This document shows, piece after piece, positions 13,301-24,380 of a stretch of 64,000 nt of DNA. Both the position numbers and the translations under genes were made by a program. This DNA comes from Clytia hemisphaerica (lineage: Eukaryota; Cnidaria; Hydrozoa; Leptothecata; Clytiidae): contig CACVBU010001307.1 of NCBI GenBank assembly GCA_902728285.1, positions 1,080,787-1,144,786 on the forward strand. The letters run 5' to 3'. Within the stretch, counting starts at the first letter, position 1; each line of letters opens with the position of its first letter. The notes beneath the pieces were generated by a model. The model was not told the origin of the DNA. It did no database searches and saw nothing but the letters and a program-made list of their open reading frames with translations.

Positions 13301-16300
13301 ATTTGGCGGATGGCGGAAAAAAGAAATTTTGGCGGGAACTTAATTTGGCGGATTTCAGTCAAATCCGCCAAATCCGCCAAATTTTCTTTCCGCCAAAATT
13401 TCTTCCTTACAAGGTTTGACAGCTCATGTTTTACGAGCAAATCAAGAGATTCAAATACTGAAAACCAAAGACCGTACCCGGAATACTTATTGTCAAGTAA
13501 CATCTGCTTTATGTGGGGATTGCCTTTGCGTTGAGGACTACAACTTAGTTGAGAAATTTTACTGCGATTGTCGAAACAAGCCTAAATTGCGCGATTGTAA
13601 AGCGCACTACGAGAATGGTGAAAGAATCAATGGTTTATATTTGATCCATAACGACATCAAAGGTAGGTTTGTCAATCATTTTCACTTGCGATACTTTTTG
13701 TCTTGTTTATGCTGGGGCCAAATTAATATTTTGTTATACGGGGGAAAATGTAAATAAAATTCATAAAATTAATTTCTTGTTTTATTTATAAATCAATTTC
13801 TTTCTTTACTGGCAAATCTACTTAAGAAATTTAGGCTACCTTTGTTATTTCTTTTAACATTGTTTAATTATCTCCAGGTGCGGTTGTTCAAGTGTTTTGT
13901 GACCAAAACGACGATAAAGGCGGATGGACGGTTATCCAGCGACGTGTTGACGGAAGCACAAACTTCCAACGTAACTGGAACGCCTATAAAAATGGATTCG
14001 GTCAACTGCAACGTGAGTTTTGGTTGGGTAACCATCATATCCATCAACTCACAGCACAAGCTTTTTTGAGGGGCACGACTGTCCGCTTCGACATGATCAG
14101 ACGGAGTGATTCGAAAAAAGTATGGGCCAAATATTCCACATTTTCAGTCAATGCCGAAGCAACAAAATATCAATTGGCAATTAGTGGGTATTCTGGAATC
14201 GCCGGCGACCATATGCGGAAACACAGCGGGAACAAATTCTCGACTTTTGATCAGGATAATGACGATTACAGCAGCGATAATTGTGCGAGTAGTAACGATG
14301 GAGCATGGTGGTTCTATGGCTGCCATATGGTCAATCTCAATGGAGCATTTGATGCTTTGCTGAATCAACACAGATGGCATGCGATTTGGTGGGGAAGTGA
14401 CTATGACGATGGTCGAATGATGTTCTCCGAAATCAAAGTCCGCCGAAATTAAAGCTTTGTCTTCTTGTTATGGACATGTTTTTTTTTGACTGTACCAAAA
14501 TGCCGATTTTCAACCAACCCGGTTCAAATCGGCACTAACAGAGACAGCTGAACCCTTTCTTAGCGTTATTCAAAAATAAGAAAATAGATTAGTAGCTCTG
14601 TCCGATACTTTTTGTCCGATCTTAATAGCTTTTATGGAAATTAAGATATCGCTTGTTGAATCTGGAGTATTTCAGGATGAAAAAAATCATAGTCTATTTC
14701 GGATTTATAAAGTCGGCTCTATATTTGGCCTTTGTCGTGTCCAATTTATATACGAAACTTATATCAGGGTGTAGCTAAAGGAATGAATTTTCACATCGAC
14801 CTCTTTTTTTTGGAAAAAACCGGAGGAAAATGGGATCAAATTGATCATTTTTGAAATTTAGGTGCTAATTCTAATCGTATATATTTTTCTGACAAGTCTA
14901 TCTATCGGGGAAGTGATTTGAGATTTTTGTTTAGTTGATAAGAAAGGAACGAACTATAAAAAAGAAAACGGGAATTGTTAAAATGAGTGAAAAATGATTA
15001 AAAAAGTCTAATGATTGTTTTGATCATAACTCACTCCGGCCTTTAAAAAAATTACTCCTCAGGCTATTTTATGATTTTAGGCTACCTCAGAAATGCATAG
15101 AAACCTCCTCAGGACCGAATAATGAGTCATGGAGTGAGATATGATCCAAAACACTCCATGATTAATTAATCCTGAAATACTCCGAATTTTGAAATTTCAA
15201 ATAGCTCATTTTAAAGCCCTTCCCAAATTTCAATACATATAAAAATTTTGGGAAAATTCATCATGCGAATGACGAAATAATTAAAATAAAGTGATTTTCA
15301 CGATTTTCGAAAACCTGATTTTGGTACAGTCAAAAAAAAACATGTCCTTATTGTAATACATATTATGTGTTATATTGTAATACATATTATGTTATATTGT
15401 AATATATATTATGTGTTATATTTACCAGCAAAGAAAAAGCCAATTTCCATTAAAATTGTTTATATTGTTATTTCCAAATTTATCCATTTGAGAACCATAC
15501 CAATGTTTTTACTACCTGTGCCTTGGTGGGTATTAAGAGGTTATTTTTGATTTTGATGTATCAAAATGAATCTGAGGGCCTATCATATCCGTACCTTTTC
15601 AAAACGCCCGTGCTAAAATATATTTATAATTTAAAGTTGAATTTAACAAAAGTGATTGTTGACTATGTTAAATCTATTCGACCCTAACCCCCAATGAGGT
15701 TTCCCTGCACTTGATTTTTCAACCTCGACGTACTTAAAAGCACAAAAAACCGTTTCTTTAAAACAAGCTCTACTTGGAGTATCGAGCACTCTTAATTGTG
15801 CAGAAATCACAAATAAGAAATAAAAGTACAAAAAAATATTTGAGTATTTGCAAAATTGCCTTAACCCTTTAAGTGCCAAGGTCGTATATATCAGACATGG
15901 GCTATGTAGGAGGGCGAAGCCCTCCTGTAATGCCAAGTTTGAGTTAGAAATCATCATTTTTGGTCTAACTCGTAGGAATGGGATTGGGCTTCATGGCCAA
16001 GCAAAAAAAAATCAAAAGTGAGTCTTTTCAGCGAGATTTTAAGCTAAAAAGTAAAAAAAAATGCAAAAATTTGACAAAAATCCACTTTTTTAAGATTTTG
16101 ACCGTTTTTTGACCATTTTTCGTCAACGAGTGATCCAAGAACCTCCAAATTTGGCCCTCCTCCTCCAGCGAATTAGTTTGAAGTTTTACCACTCGGCACC
16201 TTTCTATCATTCAGTCGGGTCCGCGCAGCAGAGATATAAGCCTTTAAAGTTTGAAATAGCGATTTTCTTTACAAAATGACCGTGGCACTAAAGGGTTAAG

Positions 16301-17205
16301 AGTATCTACTAGTGCTTTAAAAGTTACAAGATACAGCTCTCTTCCTCGGTTAGAAATTGAGTGACACAAAATTATTAGAATTGTGATAAGGAACGATCAG
16401 AATCTTAAAGGGATCCAGGCACGAAAATAAAACTTTGTCAGGGCATAGCTATTATGAAAAGCATTTGGAAAATTCAAGTCAAAGTTGTCAATAGTGATTC
16501 TATCTCACGATATTGACATCCAAAGTTCCAAATTCAAGACATCTGTACTCTTTGTAAGCCATACAAAAAATGAGAAAATTTGAATTTGGAAAACTTATGT
16601 TCATACCAGCTACTCATCAAACTAAAATAATTGAGAGCAGGCTAGAAGGATACCTGTAGTTGAACTAAATAATTTTGATTTGATTGACCGCTAGGCACAT
16701 GATATTTAGAAGATTTGTATACCATAAAAAGTCATTTAATTTTTGATCCAGTCCTCTAATTTTTACCTAATATGGATTGAGGGTACCGGAAAGATTAAAA
16801 TCAAACTTATTAATTATAATAATCTCAATATGGCTTTCACAGAGTACTGATGTCGACAACTTTGACTTGAGTTTTTTTAATGCTTTCCATGATAGCATGG
16901 ATTAAGTTTCATTTTTCATGCAGGAATCCCCTTTAAAAGAATTTTATTGTTTCAGTGCGTGCAAGAAATTTGGACAACAATCATGGATATTCTGCTTGAT
17001 TATTATCACAGAGAGTTTGATCGCTGTCAAATTTTTATGGACAACAGTCACTCTACCTCCTCCTCAGCATATCATCATACTATGGACATGTATCGCAATT
17101 GGTTTGGTTTTATACACATGTTGGCTGTTTGTTCCTAACCTTTTCCGTACAATACGTGCTCAGTTATCAAATGATGAAACAAACATTAAAACTAAAGTAC
17201 ATTGA
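7324..17205 (+). CDS. PTDSS2: Phosphatidylserine synthase 2 (ten coding exons)
   Basis: Exons: 7324-7424, 7833-7937, 8349-8431, 8742-8809, 9375-9509, 9841-10005, 10426-10503, 10797-10952, 11676-11821, 16956-17205. All junctions are GT-AG, phases agree throughout, and the join gives 428 residues ending in TGA. The protein is a multi-pass membrane base-exchange enzyme. The family converts phosphatidylethanolamine plus serine to phosphatidylserine plus ethanolamine in the ER and mitochondria-associated membranes. Recognisable PTDSS2 blocks in order are [76 protein letters not shown] and ALWIPPEHY. These match PTDSS2 better than PTDSS1. At least eight hydrophobic segments are visible. The C-terminal tail is shorter than in the human protein. 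The ATG at 7324 opens the exon encoding the hydrophilic N-terminus; an upstream non-coding exon is possible. The last intron is about 5.1 kb and contains a complete nested gene plus several mobile elements. Confidence 0.95.
9202..9345. repeat. Palindromic MITE, intronic in PTDSS2
   Basis: AACAACAAGTTTTA, TTTTCAGCAAAAGCTTTT and GGTAAAACCA reappear in inverse order and orientation within 145 bp. It forms one long hairpin in the intron before 9375. Confidence 0.75.
11033..11182. repeat. 150-bp palindromic MITE, with a half copy at 17371-17451
   Basis: ATTCATGATATGCGCCATTG and the inverse at the other end, with CCAACAGCTG inverted near the centre. Only the left half recurs at 17371-17451. Confidence 0.75.
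11291..11594. mobile_element. ACACGTTTTTT-ended element, word AAGAAACAT
   Basis: Ends ATACACGTTTTTTT and AAAAAAACGTGTAT. AAGAAACAT recurs about six times inside, spaced with GAGGCT motifs. Intronic in PTDSS2. Confidence 0.75.
11910..12250 (+). repeat. (TTCG)n run followed by two diverged units of about 160 bp
   Basis: About seven TTCG copies begin near 11914. Two related blocks follow, each with GAGAAAAAAAGTTTTC-like text, GAAAATGCCG and TTTTTCGGATTTTTTGCA-like text. The layout copies the (TGTC)n element but the sequence is unrelated. It lies in the last PTDSS2 intron. Confidence 0.6.
12966..14452 (+). pseudogene. Fibrinogen-domain lectin-like gene nested in PTDSS2; coding region interrupted by a TIR element
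   Basis: The ATG at 12966 starts a signal peptide ([18 protein letters not shown]) and the beginning of a coiled coil (DNLKSQI). An in-frame TAA follows at 13068, just inside a 345-bp repeat element (about 13065-13409). Coding potential resumes at 13410 in the frame that continues the heptad pattern. It runs to a GT donor after 13662 and resumes in phase at 13878-14452. The last exon is a fibrinogen C-terminal domain: [31 protein letters not shown], a calcium-site-like DQDNDD and [15 protein letters not shown] are all present, ending before TAA at 14450-14452. A Cys-rich linker (CGDCLC, FYCDCR) lies between coil and domain. By family knowledge, secreted fibrinogen-related proteins oligomerise through the coil and bind acetylated sugars or pathogen surfaces. 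I see no GT-AG pair that removes the insert in frame. The allele is therefore either broken, expressed from a downstream start, or processed unusually. The fibrinogen domain itself looks intact. Confidence 0.8.
13065..13409. mobile_element. 345-bp TIR element with iterated TTTGGCGG words, inside the lectin gene
   Basis: The ends are inverted: AAGGAAGAAATTTTGGCGG near 13071 and its reverse complement, CCGCCAAAATTTCTTCCTT, ending near 13408. The interior repeats TTTGGCGG or AATTTAATTTGGCGG about ten times in one orientation, with a CCGCCAAAT run at the right end. It has no coding capacity and is non-autonomous. The exact target duplication is ambiguous (TA, AC or none). The element interrupts the coding sequence of the nested fibrinogen-domain gene. 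Confidence 0.8.
15861..16299. mobile_element. piggyBac-like MITE with TTAA target duplication
   Basis: The left end reads TTAACCCTTTAAGTGCCA and the right end TGGCACTAAAGGGTTAA. TTAA at both edges plus CCCTTT termini are hallmarks of piggyBac-type elements. It is about 440 bp with no transposase coding and lies in the last PTDSS2 intron. Confidence 0.8.
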
Positions 17206-17859
17206 GTTATTAGGCGTGTCTATCGAGTTTGTTTTCATATTTGTATTTTTTTAATATTTTTCTCGCTTTGCTTCGACCTTTAAATTATTTTTCAAATGTT
17301 TGTTCTTTTTTAGGATTTTTGATATTTAGTATTTTAGACTTTTTAGGAGATATATTAGTGGCCTATCTTTATTCATGATATGCACCATTGCAATGTCTTC
17401 CATTCCGCCCAATAGCTGATTGGTTGAAAGTGACGTATTGACTGATTTACGCTCTAAAGATTACAGTTAATCTCCAGCCCTCGGCCCAGGCCCTCAAACA
17501 AATTGTCTCATAAGAACATTTAAACCTTAAAATAGTAGGGTAAGATTATCATTCAAGGCTCCCCTTTAAATTGGAGAAACATTTTCTTTTAGTTTCGACC
17601 TCATTTCACCAAAATAGACGACCCCAATTTTAGGATAGATCTTTTCCTTGTACATACGTATTTCGTACATTATGCATTTTTAATATATTATGACATATAT
17701 TACCTAGTTAGACTATTATAGACTATAACATATGACATTATTTTGAAAAACATGTTTAGATTTCATAAAAAACATTCTAAGAACTCATTCGAATCTTGAA
17801 TTTTTTAATTAGGCTGAGCCAATCTTATTTATAATTTTATTGGCCAAGCCGACATTATT

Positions 17860-18232
17860 TTAGGCGTACATACTTTCGCGAGCAGAAACTTTCGCGAGAT
17901 CGAAAAATCGCGAAATTCACGACATTTACTTTCGCGAATCTCAGGAAAAAATATTTTTCGAGAACACAAACTTTCGCGAATCGTTGGATAAAAATGAGAA
18001 TTTTTAAACGAAAATTTGTTAAAAAGTGACAAATGTTCCTTGAATCCGATAAAAACGGTTATACTTTGACTTTATGAAGGCGTCAAAGGCAAGAAAAAAT
18101 TTTATATTCATTACGATTTCAAAGTTTTATAGATTTTCAATTTATTAAAGAAAATTTCGCGAGCATAAACTTTCGCAAATAACCCTCTTAAGAAATTTCA
18201 AAGACAAACTCGTGAAAGTTTGTACGCCTAAA
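17860..18232. mobile_element. TIR element with iterated ACTTTCGCGA words
   Basis: Ends TTTAGGCGTACA and TGTACGCCTAAA. ACTTTCGCGA recurs at the left end, inside and, in inverse form, at the right end (about six copies). Non-coding, downstream of PTDSS2. Confidence 0.75.
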
Positions 18233-18667
18233 GTATTCGATTATTGCATAAATTCTTGTTTTTCCAGCCATTTTTTATCAAAGCTTCAATTCAAACAAAT
18301 TTTTGTCGAAAATTGAAAACTATCCAGAGGACTATTTGAGAAAAATGGTTGCAAAGATTTTTGAGATGAAGATCGAAATGAGCAAAAGGCCATTTAATGG
18401 TCATATTTGAAGACTTTGAAAGATTTCCTGAGACAGACCAAGGAGATATTTCGAAATATGAAAGTTTTAGATTTTTGTAAGTATGTATACGTGCTAACTT
18501 GATCTAAACTTCACTTAAAAGCTCTCTAATCTGAAGTAGGATGGTTTTACAAATCCCTTAATCGTTCGTTTTGACTTGAATAATGTCTTTGTTTATTGAC
18601 TTATTTTATGTTAAATAGATTATAATGGAAAATTAGGACTGATTTCTGCCCAAATATCGACTTTCTT

Positions 18668-19038
18668 ATACACGTTTTTTTTTTTATTAGAACGTCTTAA
18701 TTTTAGCTGAGGCTGGATGTGCCTATTTTCTCATCAATTTTCAGCCTGAAATGTTCTTATTGACGTTCTTGAAATCGATTCGCTTAAAATCTAATAAAAC
18801 CTTTGAATGTCGATATTGGGTTAAAAATTGAGTAAATTTGCTATTATTTTTAGATGAGAGGAATAATTACAGTAATAATTGCACAAAATTCCTTTAGAAC
18901 TCTAAAAATTTTTAAGCGAATTTCGTCAAACTATTCGATTCTCAGGCTGGACATGTTCTTATAATGTTCTTAAATTTTTGTCAAATTTCAGCCTAAATGT
19001 TCTTACAAACTGGGTTCTAATAAAAAAAAAACGTGTAT
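18668..19038. mobile_element. ACACGTTTTTT-ended element, word GTTCTTA/GAACGT
   Basis: Ends ATACACGTTTTTTTTTTTAT and its inverse. GTTCT words occur about eight times with TTTCAGCCT or GAGGCTGGA motifs between. Lies between PTDSS2 and the Tctex1-domain gene. Confidence 0.78.
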
Positions 19039-19736
19039 CATATAAATATAAATATTTTCGTTATTGCGTAAGCTAGGGCAAAAAATTAGGAAAGTCAAGT
19101 TCAATTTTAGTGTGGTTTTTGTATCTTTCAAAATATGTCTAATACTTGGCTTGCACCTATACATCAGGTTTAAAAACAATTTTCAAATAGATGTCAAAGA
19201 ATCTGGAGTAGTTCATTAATCATCGAAAGAGTAAGTCAAGCCTTAGCACCTTATTTAAAGAAAGACAAACTTTAGAGGCCTTGTTCTTTGTTTGTTTAGG
19301 TACCCCTAAGGGTTACTTCAGCACGCAAAAATTCGTTGGAATTCTTCCAACAAGTTTTCAAGGAAAATCGGATTTAGTTTAAAAAAAGCTTCCAAAAAAT
19401 CACTTCATCAAATTCTAAATACAATACATGCAAATATGATTGCTTTTGTTGGTACACATAAAGTGTAACCTATATATTCTTTGTTCATCAGATCTCGAGT
19501 TTGCTTGTGGATTAGCAGTTGCTTAATAAATGATATTTCGCTTGCATGCAAACTCCTTCAAGCCGCGTTCAACTTTATTATATAAATTTGTCACAAAAAG
19601 GGATGTTTACTTTTCACGTTTCATATGTTTCAATTACGGTTTAAAGTAGCTTGGTTCGTTTAAACTTATACACTTTTCAGATTTAATCAAATGCAAAAAC
19701 TAGATTTCATTGCGATATAAAGAATTGAAATACACA

Positions 19737-21600
19737 ATGTCACTTGTAAAGGTATGTATGACTTAAAAATTTCCATATTCTCCCTTATTTCTGACAGATA
19801 TTTTTCAAAACCTTCAGGTCTTTACTCACTGGAAAGATTCGTTTTCATTCTGATTGAGAAAACTCTGAAAGTTTAACCCATTGTAATACTGTACTTAGCT
19901 GTCACACTCATCAGGAGAGGCTGTGTGGTTGTAACTCGGGAGGGGGGGGGGGTACTATGGTTTACGGGTTTGGGTTAGGTTTGCGAGTTTACGTTTACGG
20001 GTATGTCGCGAGCAAAAAATCGAAAATCGATACCCTTAGAGGGGAAAAACTTAGAGAAAAAAAATGGGAAAAACTGGCGTTTTTGGGACTCTTAGAGTTT
20101 CTCAAAATCTTTGCCGTTTTGTACTCGATTTTTATCCAATTTTTTTAAAATAACGACCCTTTCAGAGAGGAAATTTAGATTTTCGTGAATTTTGGACCCT
20201 TACGGAGACTCAATTTGCTTTTAAATGGTTTTTGTACCCCTTTGAGAGACTTTCGAGGGTGTAAGAAAGGGACCCTTATGGCTAGCGCATATCTGCGGCA
20301 CCCATTTTGCCTAAGTACCCCCCCCCCCCCGGGATTGTAAGAAGAATCCCTACTTGACTTTTGAGATAAACATATACAGTGATCTCGCTAATTGGAACTA
20401 GAACGGAGAATTTTATATGTTCAAATTACAGAGAGATTTGAATTATGGAAAGGAATAAGTTCAAATTATAGAAGAATTCGAGTGATAGACATAGCTCTAA
20501 CCAGGTCACAGAGACAGGGGAGCTCTATGGAATGAATAAAGGAGATGTGAACTTTGGTTGTGTTACTGCCAATGTCGAGTATTCAAATATGAATATGTAA
20601 AAGATTAATAAAAGTTAGTCTAATATACCCCTAGTTTTCAATCTGAATCATAAAATTTCAAATTATTATCCTCAATATATGTTTTAATTGCATTTTAACT
20701 TTATAGCATCCATTACAACGACGCAGCTCTTCCAAACTCAGTGTTGCTAAAATCGAGAGTGTATCATTATCACATGGTCATAAGAAAGATGATTCGAGTC
20801 TTTTTCACGTCACCAACAGTTTATTACCGACGACGACCAAAATTAAGAAAATCCGACGTCGTACGACAGAAGAGGATCTCGAAAATCACAGACACGAACA
20901 TTTAAAGAAAGGTTTATTAATGGTTCACAGTAATGAAAGTATCTTTTCTTCATCTTCCTTACCTGATACAGATCCTCATGACTTGATGCGCGATTATCTC
21001 GGCCGCCGACGTCGCTCGAACACCTTACCTGAACCAGTAGGTCCTGTTCTATTAGCGCCCGTTTCGCTATTGACAGCTCACCAAAAAACAAGGAGTCATG
21101 AATTTTCGACCACGTCATCAGCAGCAGTTGACGTAATATCACGTAAAGAATTTTCCTCTTCGACAGAAAAAATCAAACCCATAAGTTTAAACATCGAACG
21201 TAAATCTAAGAGTGTGAAAAAACTACGCGAGTTAGTTGGAAAAGTGTTACGTAAAAATTTAGAACATTGTCGATATGATGCCAAAAAGTCGCGCAAAAGG
21301 TGTACACATTTGAGTCAGATATTAGAAACGACACTGAAATCAAGTTTAAATTCTGGTGAGTTTGAATATAAAGTCGTGGCTTTGGTTTATATCGGGGAAT
21401 TTCGGGATGACGGTATGAAGCAGTCGTGTCAATATTTTTGTAATCCGGTATCCGATTTATGTGTGATGGAGCACTATCGGGGTGAAGATATGTTTGCGAC
21501 AGGGATTGTCTTCGCGACGTTAGTGGAAAGTCAAAAACAATACTTGGTACCTTCTTATAATAACCTGCAATCGTCGAGACGAGACCCTGTAATGGTTTAG
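19737..21600 (+). CDS. Tctex1-domain dynein light chain-like protein (two exons)
   Basis: Exon 1 (19737-19751) encodes only MSLVK and ends at a consensus donor (GTATGT). Exon 2 starts at 20707 after a TATAG acceptor and stays open to TAG at 21598-21600, giving 302 residues. Roughly the first 175 residues are Ser/Arg/Lys-rich and look disordered. The C-terminal 115 or so form a Tctex1 (DYNLT) fold: LRELVGKVLRKNLEH, then YKVVALVYIGEFRDDGM, then CNPVSDLCVMEHYRGEDMF and FATGIVFATLVE. The long N-terminus resembles the TCTEX1D1/TCTEX1D4 (DYNLT5/DYNLT4) type rather than the short DYNLT1/3 chains. The family acts in dynein or ciliary complexes. The exact orthologue is not assigned. The tiny first exon is inferred from the splice sites and matching phase. 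Confidence 0.85.
19937..20333. mobile_element. G/C-homopolymer-ended element, word ACCCTTA-GAG
   Basis: Starts in a poly-G run leading to GGTACT and ends AAGTACCCCC leading to a poly-C run and CGGG. The interior repeats GACCCTTA/CTCTTAGAG-like words about seven times. It lies in the single intron of the Tctex1-domain gene. Confidence 0.7.
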
Positions 21601-22354
21601 CTTGGTGATTGGATATCAAAAGAGGCAAACTTCAAACAGGTCATATATCAGGAATTTGTTCAGACGTGTTTAAGTAAAAGGAGGGAGGACACAATTTTGC
21701 AAAAGACGTTGTATAAAAACCTTACTTAAGGGAACTAATTTTGAGGAGAACCATTTTTTGACGAAATTTGCCAAAACTTTTGGCAAATCTATTGTGAATG
21801 TTTTTAGATTTCGAAATTTCCTAATACATGTTTCTGCTCCTATATCAGGCTCGCATTATGCTTAGCATTCTATTGCATTTTAAATTATGACCAATAGACT
21901 AATTCTTTTCAAATTTTGGAGGTATTTTCTTGTTTTTATTATAGTTTCTAAACTTTGATGGGATTTAAAAAAACATTTTATTGTTTTGACGTTTTATTTT
22001 TGAAAACGAAATTGAAAAAATTCAAGATGGCGAAATCTACTTCACTTAGACTCAGTGCCATCAAAATGATCAGAAAGCAAAGTTCAGTCAGAAGTTGACT
22101 CTAGTCTAATTGTTCTTTAGGTACCAAAAACTGAGCCTGCATATGCTTGTAAACGTTATGCTTATAGAAAAAAATATTTCAACACGCGAGGTTAAATTTT
22201 TTTTTTCTAATTGGTTGAGTTGCAGGAGGCTTTGGGGCCTATTTCCGCAACTATAGGCGCTTTCAATGAGCGCCCTGTCAGCACCTTGGACTGACTACCC
22301 AATTCCCTCACATGGCATGGGTTGACCCGGGCGAAGGTTCATTCACTTGCCAAG

Positions 22355-22431
22355 TGAACCGCTGTGAGTGGGAATCGAACCTCAGTCCCATGTGCAGCAA
22401 CCAAGGTCAAGGACCACTATACCACAGCGCC
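22355..22431 (-). repeat. tRNA-derived SINE head or tRNA pseudogene
   Basis: On the minus strand it has an A box TGGTATAGTGG and a perfect B box GGTTCGATTCC with correct order and spacing. The acceptor stem does not close, so a functional tRNA is unlikely. Confidence 0.6.
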
Positions 22432-22807
22432 TGTGTGAAGCGAATTTGTTCATTTGTTATCAAACATTGCTCACCCAAACTGTTTTGTTACCTAAAAAAT
22501 TTCACCGGGTCAGGCGGTTATTCTGGATTGAAATGAGAATGATATAACACTTGATTGAGACCCTACTTCGAGAGAACCGGTGGCCTCTACCACTGGAATA
22601 GTTGAAGATGATAATGTCTTTGATGATCCCCGAAATATCATCCCCGTTTAAAAAAAGTAAAGTAAACTCTCATCTCGACTGAAACGACATCCATTGTGAT
22701 TTTCAAAATCCTTACTGCGGATAAGATTCATAATTTCAGCTAAAATCAGGCGAATCTAAAATCTTTCCCCATTGGTTTTTGGCTCCTTCGTTGTATCTTT
22801 GAGAAGG

Positions 22808-22900
22808 GTACCTTATCGGGGAAAAGTGACGAATATTTTTCCCGGCCTTAATGCGTTTACCAACTACCAGCAAGTGACGAATTTTTCCCCGATAAGGTAT
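22808..22900. repeat. Short palindromic repeat
   Basis: GTACCTTATCGGGGAAAA pairs with TTTTTCCCCGATAAGGTAT. AGTGACGAAT is present in direct form in both halves. Confidence 0.65.
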
Positions 22901-23192
22901 TGTGTAAAAATCTTTCTTCTAGGAAATACACTTATGTAAACGAAATTTTTATCAAACATAAATTTTTATCTCTTTTGCTTATTCATATTTATAAATATAC
23001 GTTTAAATAAAGAAAAATAAATGATCAAATATTTACATTTAAACAACAAAAAAATACAATTTTTCTCAAGGAAGTTTTGTCCTAAAATTCTCATAGGCTC
23101 GAGCAGATCTCAGACATAGCAGAGTTAATTAACTAGACCTATTATTGTACTTGGCTAAAAGATTCATTCTATTGTACACTGTGACACCCGTC

Positions 23193-23367
23193 CTACTGGA
23201 AAATTTCGCCAAAATTTCGCCCAGGGGACATTTGGCTACATGTAGGGCAAAACACCCGACAACTTCAGTCCCACGAGAATATTCAAATGAAAGTCAATAT
23301 TACCGTGGGACTGAAGTTGTAGGGTGTTTTGACCCCTGGACGAAATTTTGGCAAAATTTTCCAGTAG
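23193..23367. repeat. 175-bp palindromic MITE
   Basis: CTACTGGAAAATTTCGCC at the left pairs with the right end. AACTTCAGTCCCAC pairs with GTGGGACTGAAGTT around the centre, and the AAAACACCC block is inverted too. The open frame over it is not a gene. Confidence 0.78.
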
Positions 23368-23643
23368 AGCGGTGGTCCTAGAATATTGACTTGCATTTCA
23401 TTCCTATTTCAAATTCAATGTAAAAATTGCATTCCAAAATTATTGCACTGGAATTTTTTTTGGTTATGAACAACATAATTGCTATCCCCATTCGGACGTT
23501 GATAGGAATTTTTATCCCCGCTGTGGGAAAAGTTTTGCCGAGGCTGTTCGTGAAAGAAGCACAGAAAAATATTTTAAAAAATGTCCGTGAGATTTTGCAT
23601 TGAATTCAAATTGAAAAACTTTAGCCTCCCCTCACATTGGGAA

Positions 23644-24077
23644 CCCGGGGGGGGGGGCACTCATATGATCTGGCTTACGTCATGTGCCGCGCTTAAGGGT
23701 GGGGTTTTCCAGCATCCCAAAATGCACTGTAAGGATGTGTTTCAAGGGTCGAATTTTAAAACAAATTAATAATTGTTAAAAAGAAAGGTTTTTACTTCTC
23801 ATTTGTTTGAAAAATTTTCTATTGTCTGATAATTACAGCTGACAAGAATAATTTTCTCAATTTTTCTTTGAAACAGAAAATTTCCCAAGCTTCTTCGTTC
23901 ACGCAGATTTACAGCTGAGAAATATAGTGCACTATAAGGGCTGGTAAATCAAGAGAAAATGCACTGCAAGGGTACCTTTTCAGCCATATTGAACTGCACT
24001 GTTAGGGTGCGATTTTGAAAAGCAGATTTTGCGCGACACATACCGTCGTTTCGAAATCGAGTGCTCCCCCCCCCGGG
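23644..24077. mobile_element. G/C-homopolymer-ended element, word GCACTGTAAGGGT
   Basis: Bounded by CCCGGG-poly-G-CACTC and GAGTGCT-poly-C-GGG. ATGCACTGTAAGG, GCACTATAAGG, GCACTGCAAGGGTA and GCACTGTTAGGGTG iterate inside. Confidence 0.7.
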
Positions 24078-24380
24078 ATTGAGAATTATCAAAAGAAAAG
24101 AATGCAGCTTTTCACCTTGAAATTCATCCAAAGTGCCACGGTAAATCTTTTTCCCGGTGTGCATCTTGTTTAAGAAAAGTGCATTCTTTACCTGGAAGAA
24201 TGTTTGTCAACAATTTACCAGAAATAATTATAAATTATCTAACAAGCAAAAAGCCAATAACAACATGGAAATTGATCGCCATTTTGCAACAAGTTTGATC
24301 TCCTTCTGTGATTCTCATTCAAGAAAAGGAATATTCCTAATTCGATAACTCTAATAACTCAGATGGCTCAAAATCACTAC

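Noticed and set aside
13068..13409. U12-type AT-AC intron, suggested by ATACCTTAA at the left and TTCCTTAC at the right edge
   Set aside because: Splicing at those dinucleotides shifts the frame into a stop, and the left site does not match the ATATCCTT consensus.
21206..21628. 140-codon minus-strand open frame
   Set aside because: Antisense shadow of the Tctex1-domain exon.
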